Assembly: GCF_963676685.1 (NCBI RefSeq)
Contig: NC_092352.1
Location: 28,663,117 to 28,727,116, forward strand
Source of the DNA: Mytilus edulis
Lineage: Eukaryota; Mollusca; Bivalvia; Mytilida; Mytilidae
Reading direction: 5' to 3'
DNA: 64,000 nt
Position 1 is the stretch's first letter. Every line of letters starts with the position of its first letter. Both the position numbers and the translations under genes were made by a program. The notes under the pieces were generated by a model. That model saw only the letters and a list, made by a program, of their open reading frames with translations. It searched no databases and was not told the origin of the DNA. Below are positions 25,801 through 35,560 of this stretch, in pieces.

Positions 25801-26720
25801 TATTCCCTTATGAACACTATGTCATTAAAACGTTCTGCTGATTTTACAGAGTTATCTCCCTGTAGTGTTAGGTACCACCTTAAATGATTTATTTTTTTTC
25901 ATAATTATTTATTTGTCTTGTTTTGTCTGCTCTCTTCTAGCTTAAATAAGAAACTATTTAATATCGTATAAGACCCTCAGTTTTTCTACTCAAATTCATA
26001 CTCGCATAGCCTTGTAGCTAGAGCATTATTGCTTGAAACATTATATTCCTTTGTACAGAATATTAAACGTAAGTGAATGTAAGTATGTTTACAATTAAAG
26101 ATTAAACAGCAGTGAATACTAGTATTTTCTGACCTGTTAAACTTTTTTAGGAATCAGTTAATGGCAGCCATTGGTATGAACACAGAAGATAGCAGTAATG
26201 TATTGTTAGACCTTGGAGAACAAGCTATTAGCAGTAGTAAAATTACCACTTCAGCTGAAGTACTGAAAATGATTGATGCTGTACAAACATCAGATGTAAC
26301 TAGTGTAAGTGGAAAATTAGTCACTATAAGTTATTAAGTACTTAATAACTTATAGTGACTAACTCAGTTGACTGGAAATTTCAGATTAGTCGAATCTTTT
26401 TCATGGTTCTGAACTTTGTTTTAAGTACTTTTAATATATACCATTTATTACATTGAAAGAGATACTTCTCAAACCAAACTCTATTATACAAGACATTATT
26501 TTGTGTTCCATTTGAGAAGATATATTTTCAATGTGTTTCTTGTAAAGTACATTTTAGAAAGTTAATTTCATAGTTTTATTATTTTGTTAAAAGAAATTTA
26601 AACTAATAATTTTACACACTATATTAACAGGTTGCAAAGAAAGTGATAAATGGAAAACCATCAATGGCAGCTATAGGAGATCTTCAAGTAGTACCATATT
26701 TAGATGAACTGAAGAAATAA
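10825..26720 (+). CDS. UQCRC2: Cytochrome b-c1 complex subunit 2, mitochondrial (complete)
   Basis: Fourteen coding exons: 10825-10866, 12637-12708, 13329-13478, 15244-15308, 16142-16198, 16632-16768, 17759-17856, 18188-18347, 19303-19366, 22111-22252, 22785-22865, 24010-24086, 26151-26304 and 26631-26720. Every junction is GT-AG and every phase matches. They sum to 1389 nt, or 462 aa, against 453 in human. Exon 1 encodes MTSRTSSRLLRSLK, an Arg/Ser-rich presequence without acidic residues, as expected for matrix import. The protein is a core subunit of respiratory complex III in the inner mitochondrial membrane and belongs to the M16 processing-peptidase fold. The zinc-binding HxxEH of active peptidases is replaced by HFLRN at residues 80-84, as expected for the inactive core 2. 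It diverges from the BRAT1-like gene. Exon 1 was chosen by its presequence and its phase-0 GTATGA donor. Confidence 0.95.
10867..12636 (+). other. UQCRC2 intron 1
   Basis: Apart from the MITE at 11782-11927, this 1.8-kb intron shows no gene. It includes a GC-richer patch around 11330-11450 whose content I cannot classify. Confidence 0.7.
11782..11927. mobile_element. 146-bp MITE in UQCRC2 intron 1
   Basis: Exact 13-bp terminal inverted repeats CAGTCTTCACGAT lie at both ends, around a short non-coding centre. No convincing target duplication is visible. Confidence 0.6.
13505..13610 (+). repeat. Dispersed mussel repeat in UQCRC2 intron 3
   Basis: Contains 'gtcaaagcgacaacaacc' and 'gccaccaatgggtcttcaat', a sequence I recognise as recurring in mussel introns. 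It starts about 30 nt after the exon 3 donor. Confidence 0.5.
13788..14527 (-). mobile_element. hAT-like element carrying a transposase N-terminus
   Basis: The terminal inverted repeats are CAGTGTTTTCC and its complement, typical of hAT elements. A shared CTCTT sits at both flanks. On the minus strand, an ATG at 14349 opens a 122-aa frame ending at 13981 (see that entry). The element also contains a short hairpin near 14437-14480 (aaagccgaccacct and its complement). It sits in intron 3 of UQCRC2. Confidence 0.6.
13981..14349 (-). pseudogene. hAT-type transposase N-terminal fragment with zinc-finger-like motif
   Basis: 122 aa. An acidic/basic low-complexity start (KRKADDDDDKENTRPNKLKK) is followed by W-L-I-F-TEEGYYCSVCQKY and later WIERPCIRRRRESCKSHLLS. 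This Trp-CxxC-Trp-His layout is the TTF/BED-like finger found at the N-terminus of KIAA1586/ZMYM-type hAT transposases. The catalytic domain is missing, so it is a relic or a non-autonomous passenger. It is antisense to UQCRC2. Confidence 0.55.
14990..15175 (+). repeat. Partial copy of the repeat seen at 20.3-21.8 kb
   Basis: Shares 'ggagttatct', 'gtccagaat', 'actgataaatta' and 'aatctttaccc' with 21225-21350. No coding potential. Confidence 0.5.
16855..17307 (+). repeat. Dispersed repeat family B ('gccccacctacgatagtag')
   Basis: Starts with a near-palindrome of GCCCCACCTACGATAGTAG and has two internal copies of 'aggttaaagtttttggtcaa' with following sequence. Copies in the opposite orientation are at 36190-36473 and 42894-43335. 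It is non-coding and common in mussel introns. Confidence 0.8.
17884..17950 (-). repeat. Family A tail, reverse orientation
   Basis: 'gatgtggtatgattgccaat' followed by 'gagaccaaatgacacag', the complement of the family A tail at 3290-3340. It begins 27 nt after the exon 7 donor of UQCRC2. Confidence 0.6.
18836..19028. mobile_element. 193-bp mariner-like MITE
   Basis: CTGTGGAT ends in inverted orientation, extended imperfectly through 'accaattttcgtgg' and its counterpart, flanked by TA on both sides. TA duplication is the Tc1/mariner signature. In UQCRC2 intron 8. A decayed relative may lie near 52160-52330. Confidence 0.6.
19765..20249. mobile_element. 485-bp mariner-like MITE with long inverted repeats
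   Basis: Ends CAGTCAGTGGACAAAAGTGA and CAGTCATAGGACAAAAGTGA (complement) pair over about 80 bp with few mismatches, flanked by TA on both sides. The centre is non-coding. In UQCRC2 intron 9. Confidence 0.75.
20265..21767 (+). repeat. 1.5-kb element with TATACGACCGCA ends and ~160-bp internal units
   Basis: TATACGACCGCA at 20265-20276 is mirrored by TGCGGTCGTATA at 21729-21740, followed by a GC-rich tail to 21767. Inside, 'ggttttcgcac' recurs at 20462 and 20623 (161 bp), with a shorter first unit from 20338. A second set of short repeats contains 'gcaatagcaag'. No protein. Core repeats of ~160 bp inside a short-ended element recall the 'pearl' elements described in oysters. Confidence 0.6.
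23318..23883. mobile_element. 566-bp MITE with GCTCGCGG ends
   Basis: Left end GGAGGCTCGCGG and right end CCGCGAGCCCCC are inverted repeats around an AT-rich non-coding core. In UQCRC2 intron 11. The target duplication is unclear. Confidence 0.6.
24492..25879. mobile_element. 1.4-kb TTAA-flanked (piggyBac-like) non-autonomous element
   Basis: Perfect 16-bp inverted ends GGTGGTACCTAACACT, with TTAA directly outside each end (24488-24491 and 25880-25883). TTAA target duplication is the hallmark of piggyBac. The interior has no transposase frame and contains two related blocks, each with 'ggaagggcaga' (around 24962 and 25399) and a 'catccaacttgaaaga' sequence (around 25056 and 25496), suggesting internal duplication. 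In UQCRC2 intron 12. Confidence 0.75.
26317..26362. repeat. Perfect 46-bp palindrome next to a UQCRC2 splice donor
   Basis: The 23 bases from 26317 (TTAGTCACTATAAGTTATTA then AGT) are followed without spacer by their exact complement. It begins 12 nt after the last base of exon 13, so the RNA could fold a 23-bp stem just beyond the donor. Confidence 0.9.
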
Positions 26721-26917
26721 AAATGTTACCATAGACTTTGTGAAGATCTGACATTAGCAAAATTTTTGACAGTGTTTGAAAATAGAAGAATGTGAACTGA
26801 AACTATGAATGGAACTTATTGTTCCAAACTATTTATGTGTTAAGAGATATAATATTTTATATGAAAATTGGTCATTTAGTAGATGGATAAGCTATTTAAT
26901 TTATAAATGACTGGTGA

Positions 26918-26923
26918 AATAAA
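26918..26923 (+). terminator. UQCRC2 polyadenylation signal
   Basis: An AATAAA hexamer lies 198 nt downstream of the UQCRC2 stop codon, in AT-rich sequence with T-rich stretches after it. It is the first well placed signal after the stop. Confidence 0.6.
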
Positions 26924-27320
26924 ATGATTGATGTTTCAGTTTGTAATCCATTGAAAAAAGTTCAGTTAACTGCTAGTTGTCTCCCTTGTACTGCTTACTG
27001 TTTGAAGAAAGACCGGTATTTTTTTTGCACTGTTGCTGTCAACACCCAATACAGAGTTTCTTTGATAAGATGTCATTCAGAATAAGTGCTTTCTATATAC
27101 TACTGATATTTAGTAAAGTTTAACTAGTAAGGTGTAATAAAATAATATATGTGTTTCCTATTACATCTTAAAAAAAAAGGGGTAGGTAGGCAGGGATTTT
27201 TTTTTTTTTTTACATTTTTTTTACATTGAGTCTATGGGAGTGTAAAAATAAATTCTGGGTTACTAGTAAAACTGGAATAATTATAACAGTATATGTTCCT
27301 AACAGAATAAATGGAATAGC

Positions 27321-27358
27321 ATATTTGTTCCAATGAGGAACACCATTGGAACAAATAT
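27321..27358. repeat. Hairpin, 15-bp arms
   Basis: ATATTTGTTCCAATG at 27321-27335 pairs with its exact complement at 27344-27358 across an 8-nt loop. Weaker pairing continues outward (cctaacaga on both sides), suggesting a small foldback element at about 27285-27430, downstream of UQCRC2. Confidence 0.65.
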
Positions 27359-27459
27359 TATGACTTTGTTTATTACAAAGTTTCCAGTGGAACGTCTGTT
27401 AGGCTGAACAAATATATGTTGACAGTACTTACTATCCAGCAGCAGCAGGCATACACTAT

Positions 27460-29950
27460 TTGCAAACAAGTTTTATATTTCAGAAGGTAGGAGACCTGAA
27501 TGCTTCATACCTTGTATGCAGATACCTTATGTTAAGAAGTTTTGGTCTGTAATATGTCCTTTGTCCTTTCCCTCATTGTCATTCTGCATCAACTGCTTGA
27601 GAAAAAATTGAGTTTTTTTTGTGATTTGAATTTCTCACTTATTGAGTAATACAATAAATGTAACAGATGTATACTGATGTTCAAAAGTCATAAATCGATT
27701 AGGAGAAAACAAATTAGGGTTACAAACCAAAATAAAGGGAAATACATCAACTTTAAGAGGAAAACAAAGGAACAACAGGGCACTGAAGAGCAACAAAAAA
27801 AAAAAACCAACACACATAGAAACAAACTATTTAATAACAACTGCCATATTCCTATGAAACTATGAAAGGACATTTTAAGAAAAAAAATGGGTAGAACCTG
27901 GTTCAAATATCTATATTTGGTATATATGTTCCTTATAATGTCTACTAGTCTGTTAAACATGGTTCACCTGATCTCAATCTCATTTTATTGATCAGTGTCA
28001 TCAAGGTTACAGTGTAGTGGTCATATCCGTGTCTCAGATACTATAAGCAATAGGTCCCATATTTTTTGTGTATGGCATGATTGTAAGGTGCACTTGTCTG
28101 CATGGCAGGTTTCAACTGATCTTACCTTTATTTCATGGTTCATTGCAACATGTAGTTTTTGTCGAGCCTGCAACTTTTGGCAGTGGCATTAGCTAACTTC
28201 TTAAAAGCTTTATATTTTAGATGGTGGAAGACCTGGGTGCTTCATACTTTGTATATAGATGCCTCATTTTACAAAGTTTCTGTCAGTCATATGTCCAATG
28301 TCCTTGACCTCATTTTCATGGTGCAGTGACCACTTGAAAAAAAAGTTCAGATTTTTTGAAATGTTGAATTCTCTCTTTTTATAAGTAATAGGATAACTAT
28401 ATTTGGTATGTGCGTACCTTGCAAGGTCCTCGTACCCGTCAGACAGTTTTCACTTGACCCAAACCTCATTCCATGGATCAGTGAACAAGGTTAAGTTTTG
28501 GTGGTCAAGTCCATATCTCAGATGCTATAAGCAATAGGTCTAGTATATTCGTTGTATGGAAGGACTGTGAGGTGTTCATGTTCAACCGACAGGTGTCATC
28601 TGACCTTGACCTCATTTTCATGGTTCAGTGGTCATAGTTCAATTTTTGTTTTTTGGTCTGGTTTTTCTCATACTGTATGCAATAGGTCTACTATATTTGT
28701 TGTATGGTGTAAATGTCTAGTGGGCAGATGTCATCTGACCTTGACCTCATTTTCATGGTTCAGTGGTCAAAGTGAAGTTCTTGAGTTTTTGTCTTTTTGT
28801 CTAATACTATATGCCATAGGTCAACTCTATTTGGTGTATGAATTGGTGCAGGTATTTTCAAGGTTCATTGCTCAGTGTTAAGTTTTTATATTTTGGTCTA
28901 TTTTTCTTTAACTATAAGCAATAGGTCAACTATATTTGTTGTATGGAAGCATTGTTAGCTGTACATGTCTGCCTGGCATGGCTCATCTGACCTTGACCTC
29001 TTGGTCAATGTTAAGTTTATGACAGTTGAATAAAGCTTTATATTTAGGACTATCAACATAATATCAATGATTAGTAAAAAAGGTGTGACATTTCAGCTTG
29101 TGCACTCTTGTTGTTCGGTTTATTTCACCAGTACTGTGAGCAATAGGGTCAATATATTTGGTATATGGAATGATTGTACATATTTGTTGGGTAGGCTTCA
29201 AATGAAATAGACCTTTATTTCATGGTCATTTGTCAATATTAAGTTTTTATTGTTTTGTTAGTTGATCATATACTATAACCAATAAGTTAACTATTTTAGG
29301 TGCATGAAATTGATGTTATGTGTACATGTCTGTCTGGCATTTGACCTTGACCTTTATTTCATTGTTCATTGACCAAAGACGTTTCTATGGTTTTGTCTTT
29401 TTCTCAGGTGCAATTAACAATAGGTTGACCTTGTCAATATATTTGGTGTATGAAATGATTGTAAGGTGTACATGTATGTTTGTCATGGTTCATATTACTT
29501 TGCCTGCATTTTCATGGACTATTGGTCATTTTTATTTTTTTATGGTTTTGTCAGTAAATTAGATTCTATAAAAAGTTGTGCAACCATATTTGTTGAAATG
29601 ATTTGAGGGTAATCATGTCGGTCTGGCAGGGTTCATCAGACCTTGGCCTAATTTTCATACTAGTTAATTTTGTGTAAACGTATATCATTAAAGAATGAAT
29701 TCACAAAAATTATGATTAGAAAAAAGAGTAGTACTGTTACATAAATCCATTTCACATCTGCATGGTTCATTGGTCAATTTTAATTTTATATGGTTTTGTC
29801 TGGTCCATTAAGGCAGTAGGTCAACTATATTTATTGTAAGGTGAATATGTCTGTGAGGTAGGTTTCACTTGAACTTGATCTCATCATTATTATTAGATTA
29901 TGATTTTAAAAAAAATAGGCAGGCAAGGTATTTCAGTGTGTGCTCAGTTA
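27460..29950 (+). repeat. Degenerate tandem array, units about 130-145 bp (family C)
   Basis: 'tgaccttgacctcat', 'ttcatggttcattggtcaa' and 'gcaataggtcaactatattt' recur about a dozen times. The first part (27460-28400) carries a distinct block with 'gacctgggtgcttcatac'. An opposite-strand stretch is at 31030-31625, and another piece at about 39185-39420. Some frames are open by chance; no gene is supported. Confidence 0.75.
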
Positions 29951-30572
29951 TTTTCTTCCAGTTAACTTTGTAAAACTTGAGTTATGAGCTCCATAGAAAC
30001 AACACATAAATTGTCCCACAGTTTGGAAAAATCTCAACTATTGCAATTACATCAAAAACCATTTCAATTTGTACTTCAACATCATTTTTTGTAAAATCGA
30101 ATGTGTGTTGTAGTGTATTCATGTCAACAGCATCATTCTTGCCATTTTCTCTTTAATATAAATGGAATTTTGCAATTTGAACACCGGTAAACGACTGTAG
30201 CCCTTAACAGGATCAGTGTACCATAATGTATGGATTCTTTTCATTTGGGAAAGCTGTACATTGATCAGTATACATTTCTGTGTAATTTGATCTTTGTAAG
30301 TTACTTGTCTCATACCATGAAATGAGTTCCCTTAGATCGCTTCTTGGTGTTTTGTCTTTACGTAGGTTGTATTATTGTGACTCCTGCTGATCTGAAGACG
30401 CAATCATTTTCAACTGATCAATTGTTTTTATGTTGTTTTTGTTATAACACGGTTCCAGGTTATAGGGGATAATTAAGTGTTCACAAACATTTCAAACTTC
30501 AACATCGTATATGTGCCTGTACCAATTCAGTCTGTAATGCAGTGAGTAGTCTTCGCTTTCTGCTTGTCATAT

Positions 30573-30660
30573 TATGAAGAAGAAAATGTGGTATAATTGC
30601 CAATGAGGAAACTCTCCACAAGCGACCAGAAATTAACAACTATAGGTCACCGTACTAGAA
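30573..30660 (-). repeat. Family A tail, reverse orientation
   Basis: 'aatgtggtataattgccaat' followed by 'cactaag'-free variant text ending 'aactataggtcaccgtac', the common mussel repeat tail. The flanks 29950-30570 and 30660-31030 show nothing recognisable. Confidence 0.6.
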
Positions 30661-31029
30661 AAAAATACGACTTTCAATGATTTCTATTAGTTTTGAAACA
30701 CAACTACATTTTGTTTAAGTCTTGAAAAAAGCTCATTACTTAACTTATCTTTTTAGGAACTTTAAAACTCATTTTGTTCTGGACTCTTGCAACAAACCTT
30801 CTATGTTGCAATCAGTTTTCTGGCAAAATAAATAATAAAATGTAATTAAAAACCGCAACATAAAGAGTGCACACACGGAAACATTGAAAGTCTGTACTAT
30901 CAAGGTTTTACTACAATTATTAAACAAATTTAACATTATTAATGTTTTATGAAAATTATGTCACGGTCAGATGAACCACCAAGACATTACGATAATTCAT
31001 ACACCAAACTATAGTGGTTTTATCGTTAA

Positions 31030-31625
31030 AGGTACATAAGAAAATGATCAAACCACAAAATCTTAACTTGACCAAATGAGGTCAAGTTCAGATTAACCCT
31101 CAATCAGGACATGTTCACCAAATATAATTGACCAATTGCTTATAGTATCGGATAAATTGAAAAAGTTACAGAAAGCTTATTGACCAATGAAACATGAAAA
31201 TGAGATCAAGTTCATATTAACCTTATCAGACAGACATGGAATCCTTGCAAAGGTTTCATACACCAAATATAATTGACTTAAAAATTATATGCAAGAATTT
31301 GACCACTGAATCATAGACATGAAGTAAAGGTCAGATGTCACCTGGCAATTGGACATATACACCTTACAATCATTCCATACACCAAAGTAAGAAGAACTAT
31401 TACTTATGGTACTTGATATATGAACTTGACAACGAAAACTTAACCCTTTTCACTGATCAATAAAATGATGTCTAAATAAAAACTGTCTGAGAGGCATGAT
31501 GACCTTGCAAGGCACGCACTTACCAAATATTGTTATTCTTTTACTCATTATAAGAGAAAAATTAACATTACATGCACAACATCTGAACTTTTTTTTTTAA
31601 GTTGTCACTGAACCTCGCTTTCTGC
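31030..31625 (-). repeat. Family C array, opposite strand
   Basis: Complement of the units at 27.5-29.9 kb ('atgaggtcaagttcaga', 'accaaatataattgac', 'cttacaatcattcca'). Four to five units. With the plus-strand array it forms a large imperfect inverted arrangement around about 30 kb. Confidence 0.65.
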
Positions 31626-32764
31626 TACATAAGAGAATCAATTATATACGAGGTTTGGCATGCCACAAAACCAGGTTCAACCCACCATTTTATCTTTAAA
31701 AATGTCCTGTACCAAGTCATGAAAATGGCCATTGTTATATTATAATTCGTTTCTGTGTGAAACATTTTAACGTTGTGTTTCCGTTGTGTCGTTTGTTTTC
31801 TCTTATATTTGAATGTGAATTCACATTGACGGTGTGCACAAAGCTGAGTCCACAAACGTAACGTCTTCAAATTACTAAAACCATTAACGACGTCGGCATT
31901 TTCCTCCAGAAAACAAGCGCGTAACAAAAACACTGGACACTTAGTTTATCACATAACTTTAAATATTTACGTTCAACATATTTCTTTTTTCTTTCGAACA
32001 AAAATGTGCAGCAAATGCACATTCTGGAAATATAAATAGATATATGCTAAGAGCAGTGAAATGGAAATGATTAGCGATTATGTCGTGGACCCTTTTCAGA
32101 TAATAGCGTTAAAACGTCATTTCTTAAGATTGTAACATACTAGCTGGACATTAAAAAAAATCAGGTGTTCAGTCTGGACTATGGAATCATTCATATTTTG
32201 AAGATTATTTTAAACCTCTGGTTATGCACATTTGGAATACCAAGTTTTTTTGAAAATAAAAAGATTGTAATTACATATTGTTCTTGTCGATTCTTTCATT
32301 TCGATTATTAATCCTTTTAAATTACTACTTCTTACACATAACGAAGACCATTCCAAACTTATCTACCATGATCGTTTTTGATTTTTTTTGCGATGAATTT
32401 CGTGTGATGTCCGAGTCAGAATCCGAACAATTCTGTAATACGAAAATGCAGGGAAATTTGTTGAATTTGTATAAGTTTTAGGTCAAAAACTCTAATTTAT
32501 GCTTATTTAATGTTACAAGTTACACCGTATTTTTGCTGTTTTCTATATTCCGTTTCGTGCTTTATAGATTAAATTTTAATTTACTTTACTAATAATGTGG
32601 ATTTTAATGGCATGCATTCATCATTTTATCATAAAAAAAATCTTATTCCTATTCTTATTCAAAAATATTTTAAACACGGTTGTATAAAACTATCTAAAAG
32701 GCGCATTTTACAGTTGCCGTCAACTTTGTGCACGCTGTCATTACTATAAGACGTGTCAAGGTAC

Positions 32765-32995
32765 TTTTCTATCCCAAATTCATGTATTTGGTTTTGACGT
32801 TATATTTGTTATTCTCATCGGATTTTGTCTAAAGCTTAGTCCGTTTCTGTGTATGTTACATTTTAATGTTGAGTCGTTGTTCTCCTCTTATATTTATTGC
32901 CTTTCCCTCAGTTTTAGTTTGTTACCCCAATTTTGTTTTTTGTCCATAGATTTACGAGTTTTGAACAGCGGTATACTACTGTTGCCTTTATATAT
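32765..32995 (+). repeat. Dispersed repeat family D
   Basis: 'gtccgtttctgtgtatgtta', 'gttgttctcctcttatattt', 'ccctcagttttagtttgtta'. Related pieces are at 31700-31850 and 35430-35560. Non-coding. The stretches 31930-32760 and 33000-33260 show nothing recognisable. Confidence 0.6.
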
Positions 32996-33268
32996 CCCAA
33001 AAATAAATCAGATTTGATACGAAATTACAATATTTTCAATATTTTAAAACCAATAAAATTATTATGTGTAATAATCGTTTGAATAAATCTAAAAAAAAAT
33101 ATGGAAATTTATTAGATTTAATTTCAAATAATAACAAAAAAGTATAACATATTTGATTTTCATTATCCATGTTTGTTCTTACTTTTGACAATTTCAAAAC
33201 TACCAAACAAAGTTATTGACTGATACATATGTTAATAGCTGTGACAAGATTAACTAGTAATGCCATCT

Positions 33269-33274
33269 TTTATT
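33269..33274 (-). terminator. Polyadenylation signal of the TRIM-like gene
   Basis: AATAAA on the minus strand 21 nt after the stop codon. The position is close but usable. Confidence 0.5.
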
Positions 33275-33294
33275 TTACACTTCCATTTCACATA

Positions 33295-35169
33295 CTACCA
33301 TACAAAGTTGTCAATTTTGTATACTTCAACTTTCTCTTCATTTTCAATGGTAGCACCTCCAATAAATAAATGTCCAAAGAAGGTCATAGAATATGGAAAC
33401 TCTATTCCAATCGGTACCAAATTATAGAAGGCTAGAATGTTACCTTGGGTGTTGAGTATGTGTAAGTAGTGATTGGTTGGATCTGTTATAATAAAGTTAT
33501 CTGATGGTAACGATAAAATGTTTGATGGTCTGAAGGGATTGGCATCCCTGTTTATTTTTGGAGGGCCCATGTAGACATTCTGTAGCAATCCTTCTTGGTT
33601 TAATATAACAATCCTGCCTTCACATTCTTCATTTATCCAGTCTATAACACCAATAATATTTGACTTGTTACTGTGGATTCTAACAGGAAGAGTAAATAAT
33701 GGTTTGTATTGATTGTCATATTGGTAAACCTGTTTCTGTTTTCCTGTATGGTCCATCACTATAACTTGTCTTGGTCCTGAAGCTGGGAATACTGGTCCAT
33801 TATCCTTAACACCAACAATTACTTTGTTTTCATGTGTTACATGAATACAGTGTGCCAAGTGTGGTGATACATTGTATGGGGAATCTCTTATTTCCAGTGT
33901 ACCTACTGATATAACTTTTAAGATAGATTGATTACTCACAAGACAAAGCAGTAAATCGCCATTAGGCATCAATGATAGATCGTTAACTCCAATTTCAAAG
34001 TTGTAAACGACTTTCATGACTTCTGCTGTTGGATTAACTATCTGTAATTGTTTGGAACCCTTGTCATTTATCCAGAATAAACCATCGGGGCACGATATGA
34101 TGTTGTTGCATCTTTTAACATCTGTTGAATACCACTTTATTACAATGGGAACTGGGTTGTACGAATTACTGACTCTCTTCAGGGAACCAACAAGCTCAGG
34201 AATAATGGATATGTCTCCTGCAACAAACTCTGGGACATGATTGATTGTTGTATTGTCTTGTAAGATCGATTGAATGTTTTGTTCAATTCTACTGTCAGGA
34301 GTGGTAAAAACTCTACCTGCATCATGTGAGTGCAATACATCATTTACTTGATTTCGCTGTTTGATTAATTTTTGGCATGCTGTACTCCACTCCGTTTCCT
34401 TTGTATCGATTGTCTTTGTAAACTCCTCCAATTTTTGATCGACTTCATCTAAAAGTTTATTAACGTGTTTTTTCACAGCATCTGATAAAGTTTGTTCATA
34501 ATTCCGTATTCCTATTCTTGTTCTTTTACATCTAGCTTGTTCAAGGCATTTTAATTCGCGAAGTTCTTCGGAACCTCTTGTGAAGCTGTGAATTGTGGCA
34601 TCAATGTTTTCCTGTTGTTCTCTAATTTTTGCTATTTTGATGGCATACCCTTCACAGAGTTCTATCAAATCGTGTCTTTTATGAGTTGTTGCAATACACG
34701 CTGGACACACAGTTTGATCACAAGGCTTACAGAACATGCAGCAATCCCGTGTGCTATGGTTTACACAGACAATTTTATTAAAGTTTTGTTTTGTTTTAGA
34801 CTCTGTCTCATATTTACCAATATCTCTAATGTCTACAACTGTATGGTCATTAGCTGAAAGAAACTTTTGATGGACTTTTTCACATCTTTGACACATCATC
34901 AATTCACATTCTAAACATTTCCACTTAACTTTTGGTCCATTTTCACAAATTTTGCAGACACTGGCAGCTTCTCCCTTTCTTGTTGATCGTGGTAATGGTA
35001 CTGGGGTAGTTGCCTCAGCCTGTCCTGTCCTTTCTGGACGTGGTACTGGTACTGGGGTCGTTGCCTCAGCCTTTCCTGTCCTTTCTGGACGGGGTACTGG
35101 TACTGGGGTAGTTGCCCCAGCCTGTTCTTTCTTTTTTGGACGTGGTAACGGTACTGGGTTAGTTGCCAT
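33295..35169 (-). CDS. TRIM-like protein: two B-boxes, coiled coil, NHL-like propeller, PxPxPR repeats
   Basis: Intronless frame of 624 aa. Residues 2-66 are four tandem 17-residue units, each with a PxPxPR motif (residues 5-10, 22-27, 39-44, 56-61). Residues 72-109 form a first B-box (CxxC, paired Cys, terminal His). Residues 135-166 form a second (CxxH, CxxC, HxxxH-type ending). Residues about 175-290 are charged and helical, a likely coiled coil. From about 330 to the end are repeated beta-rich segments (DGLFWIND, NGDLLLCL, DNFIITDP) typical of NHL-like propellers. There is no RING finger, so ubiquitin-ligase activity cannot be assumed; this is the B-box-only TRIM-like type that is greatly expanded in bivalves. 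PxPxPR is the known CD2AP/CIN85 SH3-binding consensus, so adaptor binding is a reasonable inference. A TATA box lies 45 nt upstream and AATAAA 21 nt downstream, which supports a compact, complete gene. Confidence 0.88.
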   Translation of the reverse strand: MATNPVPLPRPKKKEQAGATTPVPVPRPERTGKAEATTPVPVPRPERTGQAEATTPVPLPRSTRKGEAASVCKICENGPKVKWKCLECELMMCQRCEKVHQKFLSANDHTVVDIRDIGKYETESKTKQNFNKIVCVNHSTRDCCMFCKPCDQTVCPACIATTHKRHDLIELCEGYAIKIAKIREQQENIDATIHSFTRGSEELRELKCLEQARCKRTRIGIRNYEQTLSDAVKKHVNKLLDEVDQKLEEFTKTIDTKETEWSTACQKLIKQRNQVNDVLHSHDAGRVFTTPDSRIEQNIQSILQDNTTINHVPEFVAGDISIIPELVGSLKRVSNSYNPVPIVIKWYSTDVKRCNNIISCPDGLFWINDKGSKQLQIVNPTAEVMKVVYNFEIGVNDLSLMPNGDLLLCLVSNQSILKVISVGTLEIRDSPYNVSPHLAHCIHVTHENKVIVGVKDNGPVFPASGPRQVIVMDHTGKQKQVYQYDNQYKPLFTLPVRIHSNKSNIIGVIDWINEECEGRIVILNQEGLLQNVYMGPPKINRDANPFRPSNILSLPSDNFIITDPTNHYLHILNTQGNILAFYNLVPIGIEFPYSMTFFGHLFIGGATIENEEKVEVYKIDNFVW

Positions 35170-35213
35170 TTTATCTATGTATATTTCTTCCTTTTACGAA
35201 TTAAGGCCTTTGC

Positions 35214-35221
35214 TATTTATA
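35214..35221 (-). promoter_or_regulatory. TATA box of the TRIM-like gene
   Basis: The minus strand reads TATAAATA about 45 nt upstream of the ATG at 35169. A start site about 30 nt downstream would give a 5' UTR of roughly 15 nt. It supports the first ATG as the start. Confidence 0.55.
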
Positions 35222-35429
35222 TGTTCGCCGAAAGCAAGTCACAACGTAGTTTCAACTTATGACTTAAATATTTATATGCATGGTCCATTTAAAGTACATT
35301 TGTTCTAGTCAAGAACCATTTAACTTTAATAAACACAATAATAATTTCCTATTTAACATGAAATATTTTAAAACTAGTTTTAATGTTTAATGGCGAAACA
35401 CCATTTGTCTTAAAACATCCGGTACAAAG

Positions 35430-35560
35430 TCATGAATATGGTAGATGTTATCAAATAGTCCGTTTCTATGTATGTTGGCGTTTGTTTTTCTAGCAATTCA
35501 ATATTTCTGTTGTTCTGTTGTTTCCCTCAGTTTCGGTTTGTGATCCGGACGTGTTTTTAA
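35430..35560 (+). repeat. Family D partial copy upstream of the TRIM-like gene
   Basis: 'gtccgtttctatgtatgttg' and 'tttccctcagtttcggtttg', about 260 bp upstream of the TRIM-like start. The following stretch 35570-36185 shows no recognisable feature. Confidence 0.5.

Noticed and set aside
28552-29562. Several 80-110-codon frames in the family C array
   Set aside because: They are repeated translations of the tandem unit (for example CHLTLTSFSWFSG) and not conserved proteins.
31625-31933. 102-codon minus-strand frame
   Set aside because: It overlaps dispersed family D repeat text and has no recognisable domain or splice context.
34952-35308. Plus-strand 118-codon frame opposite the TRIM-like start
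   Set aside because: It is the complement of the 17-residue repeat, and the minus-strand frame has real domains.
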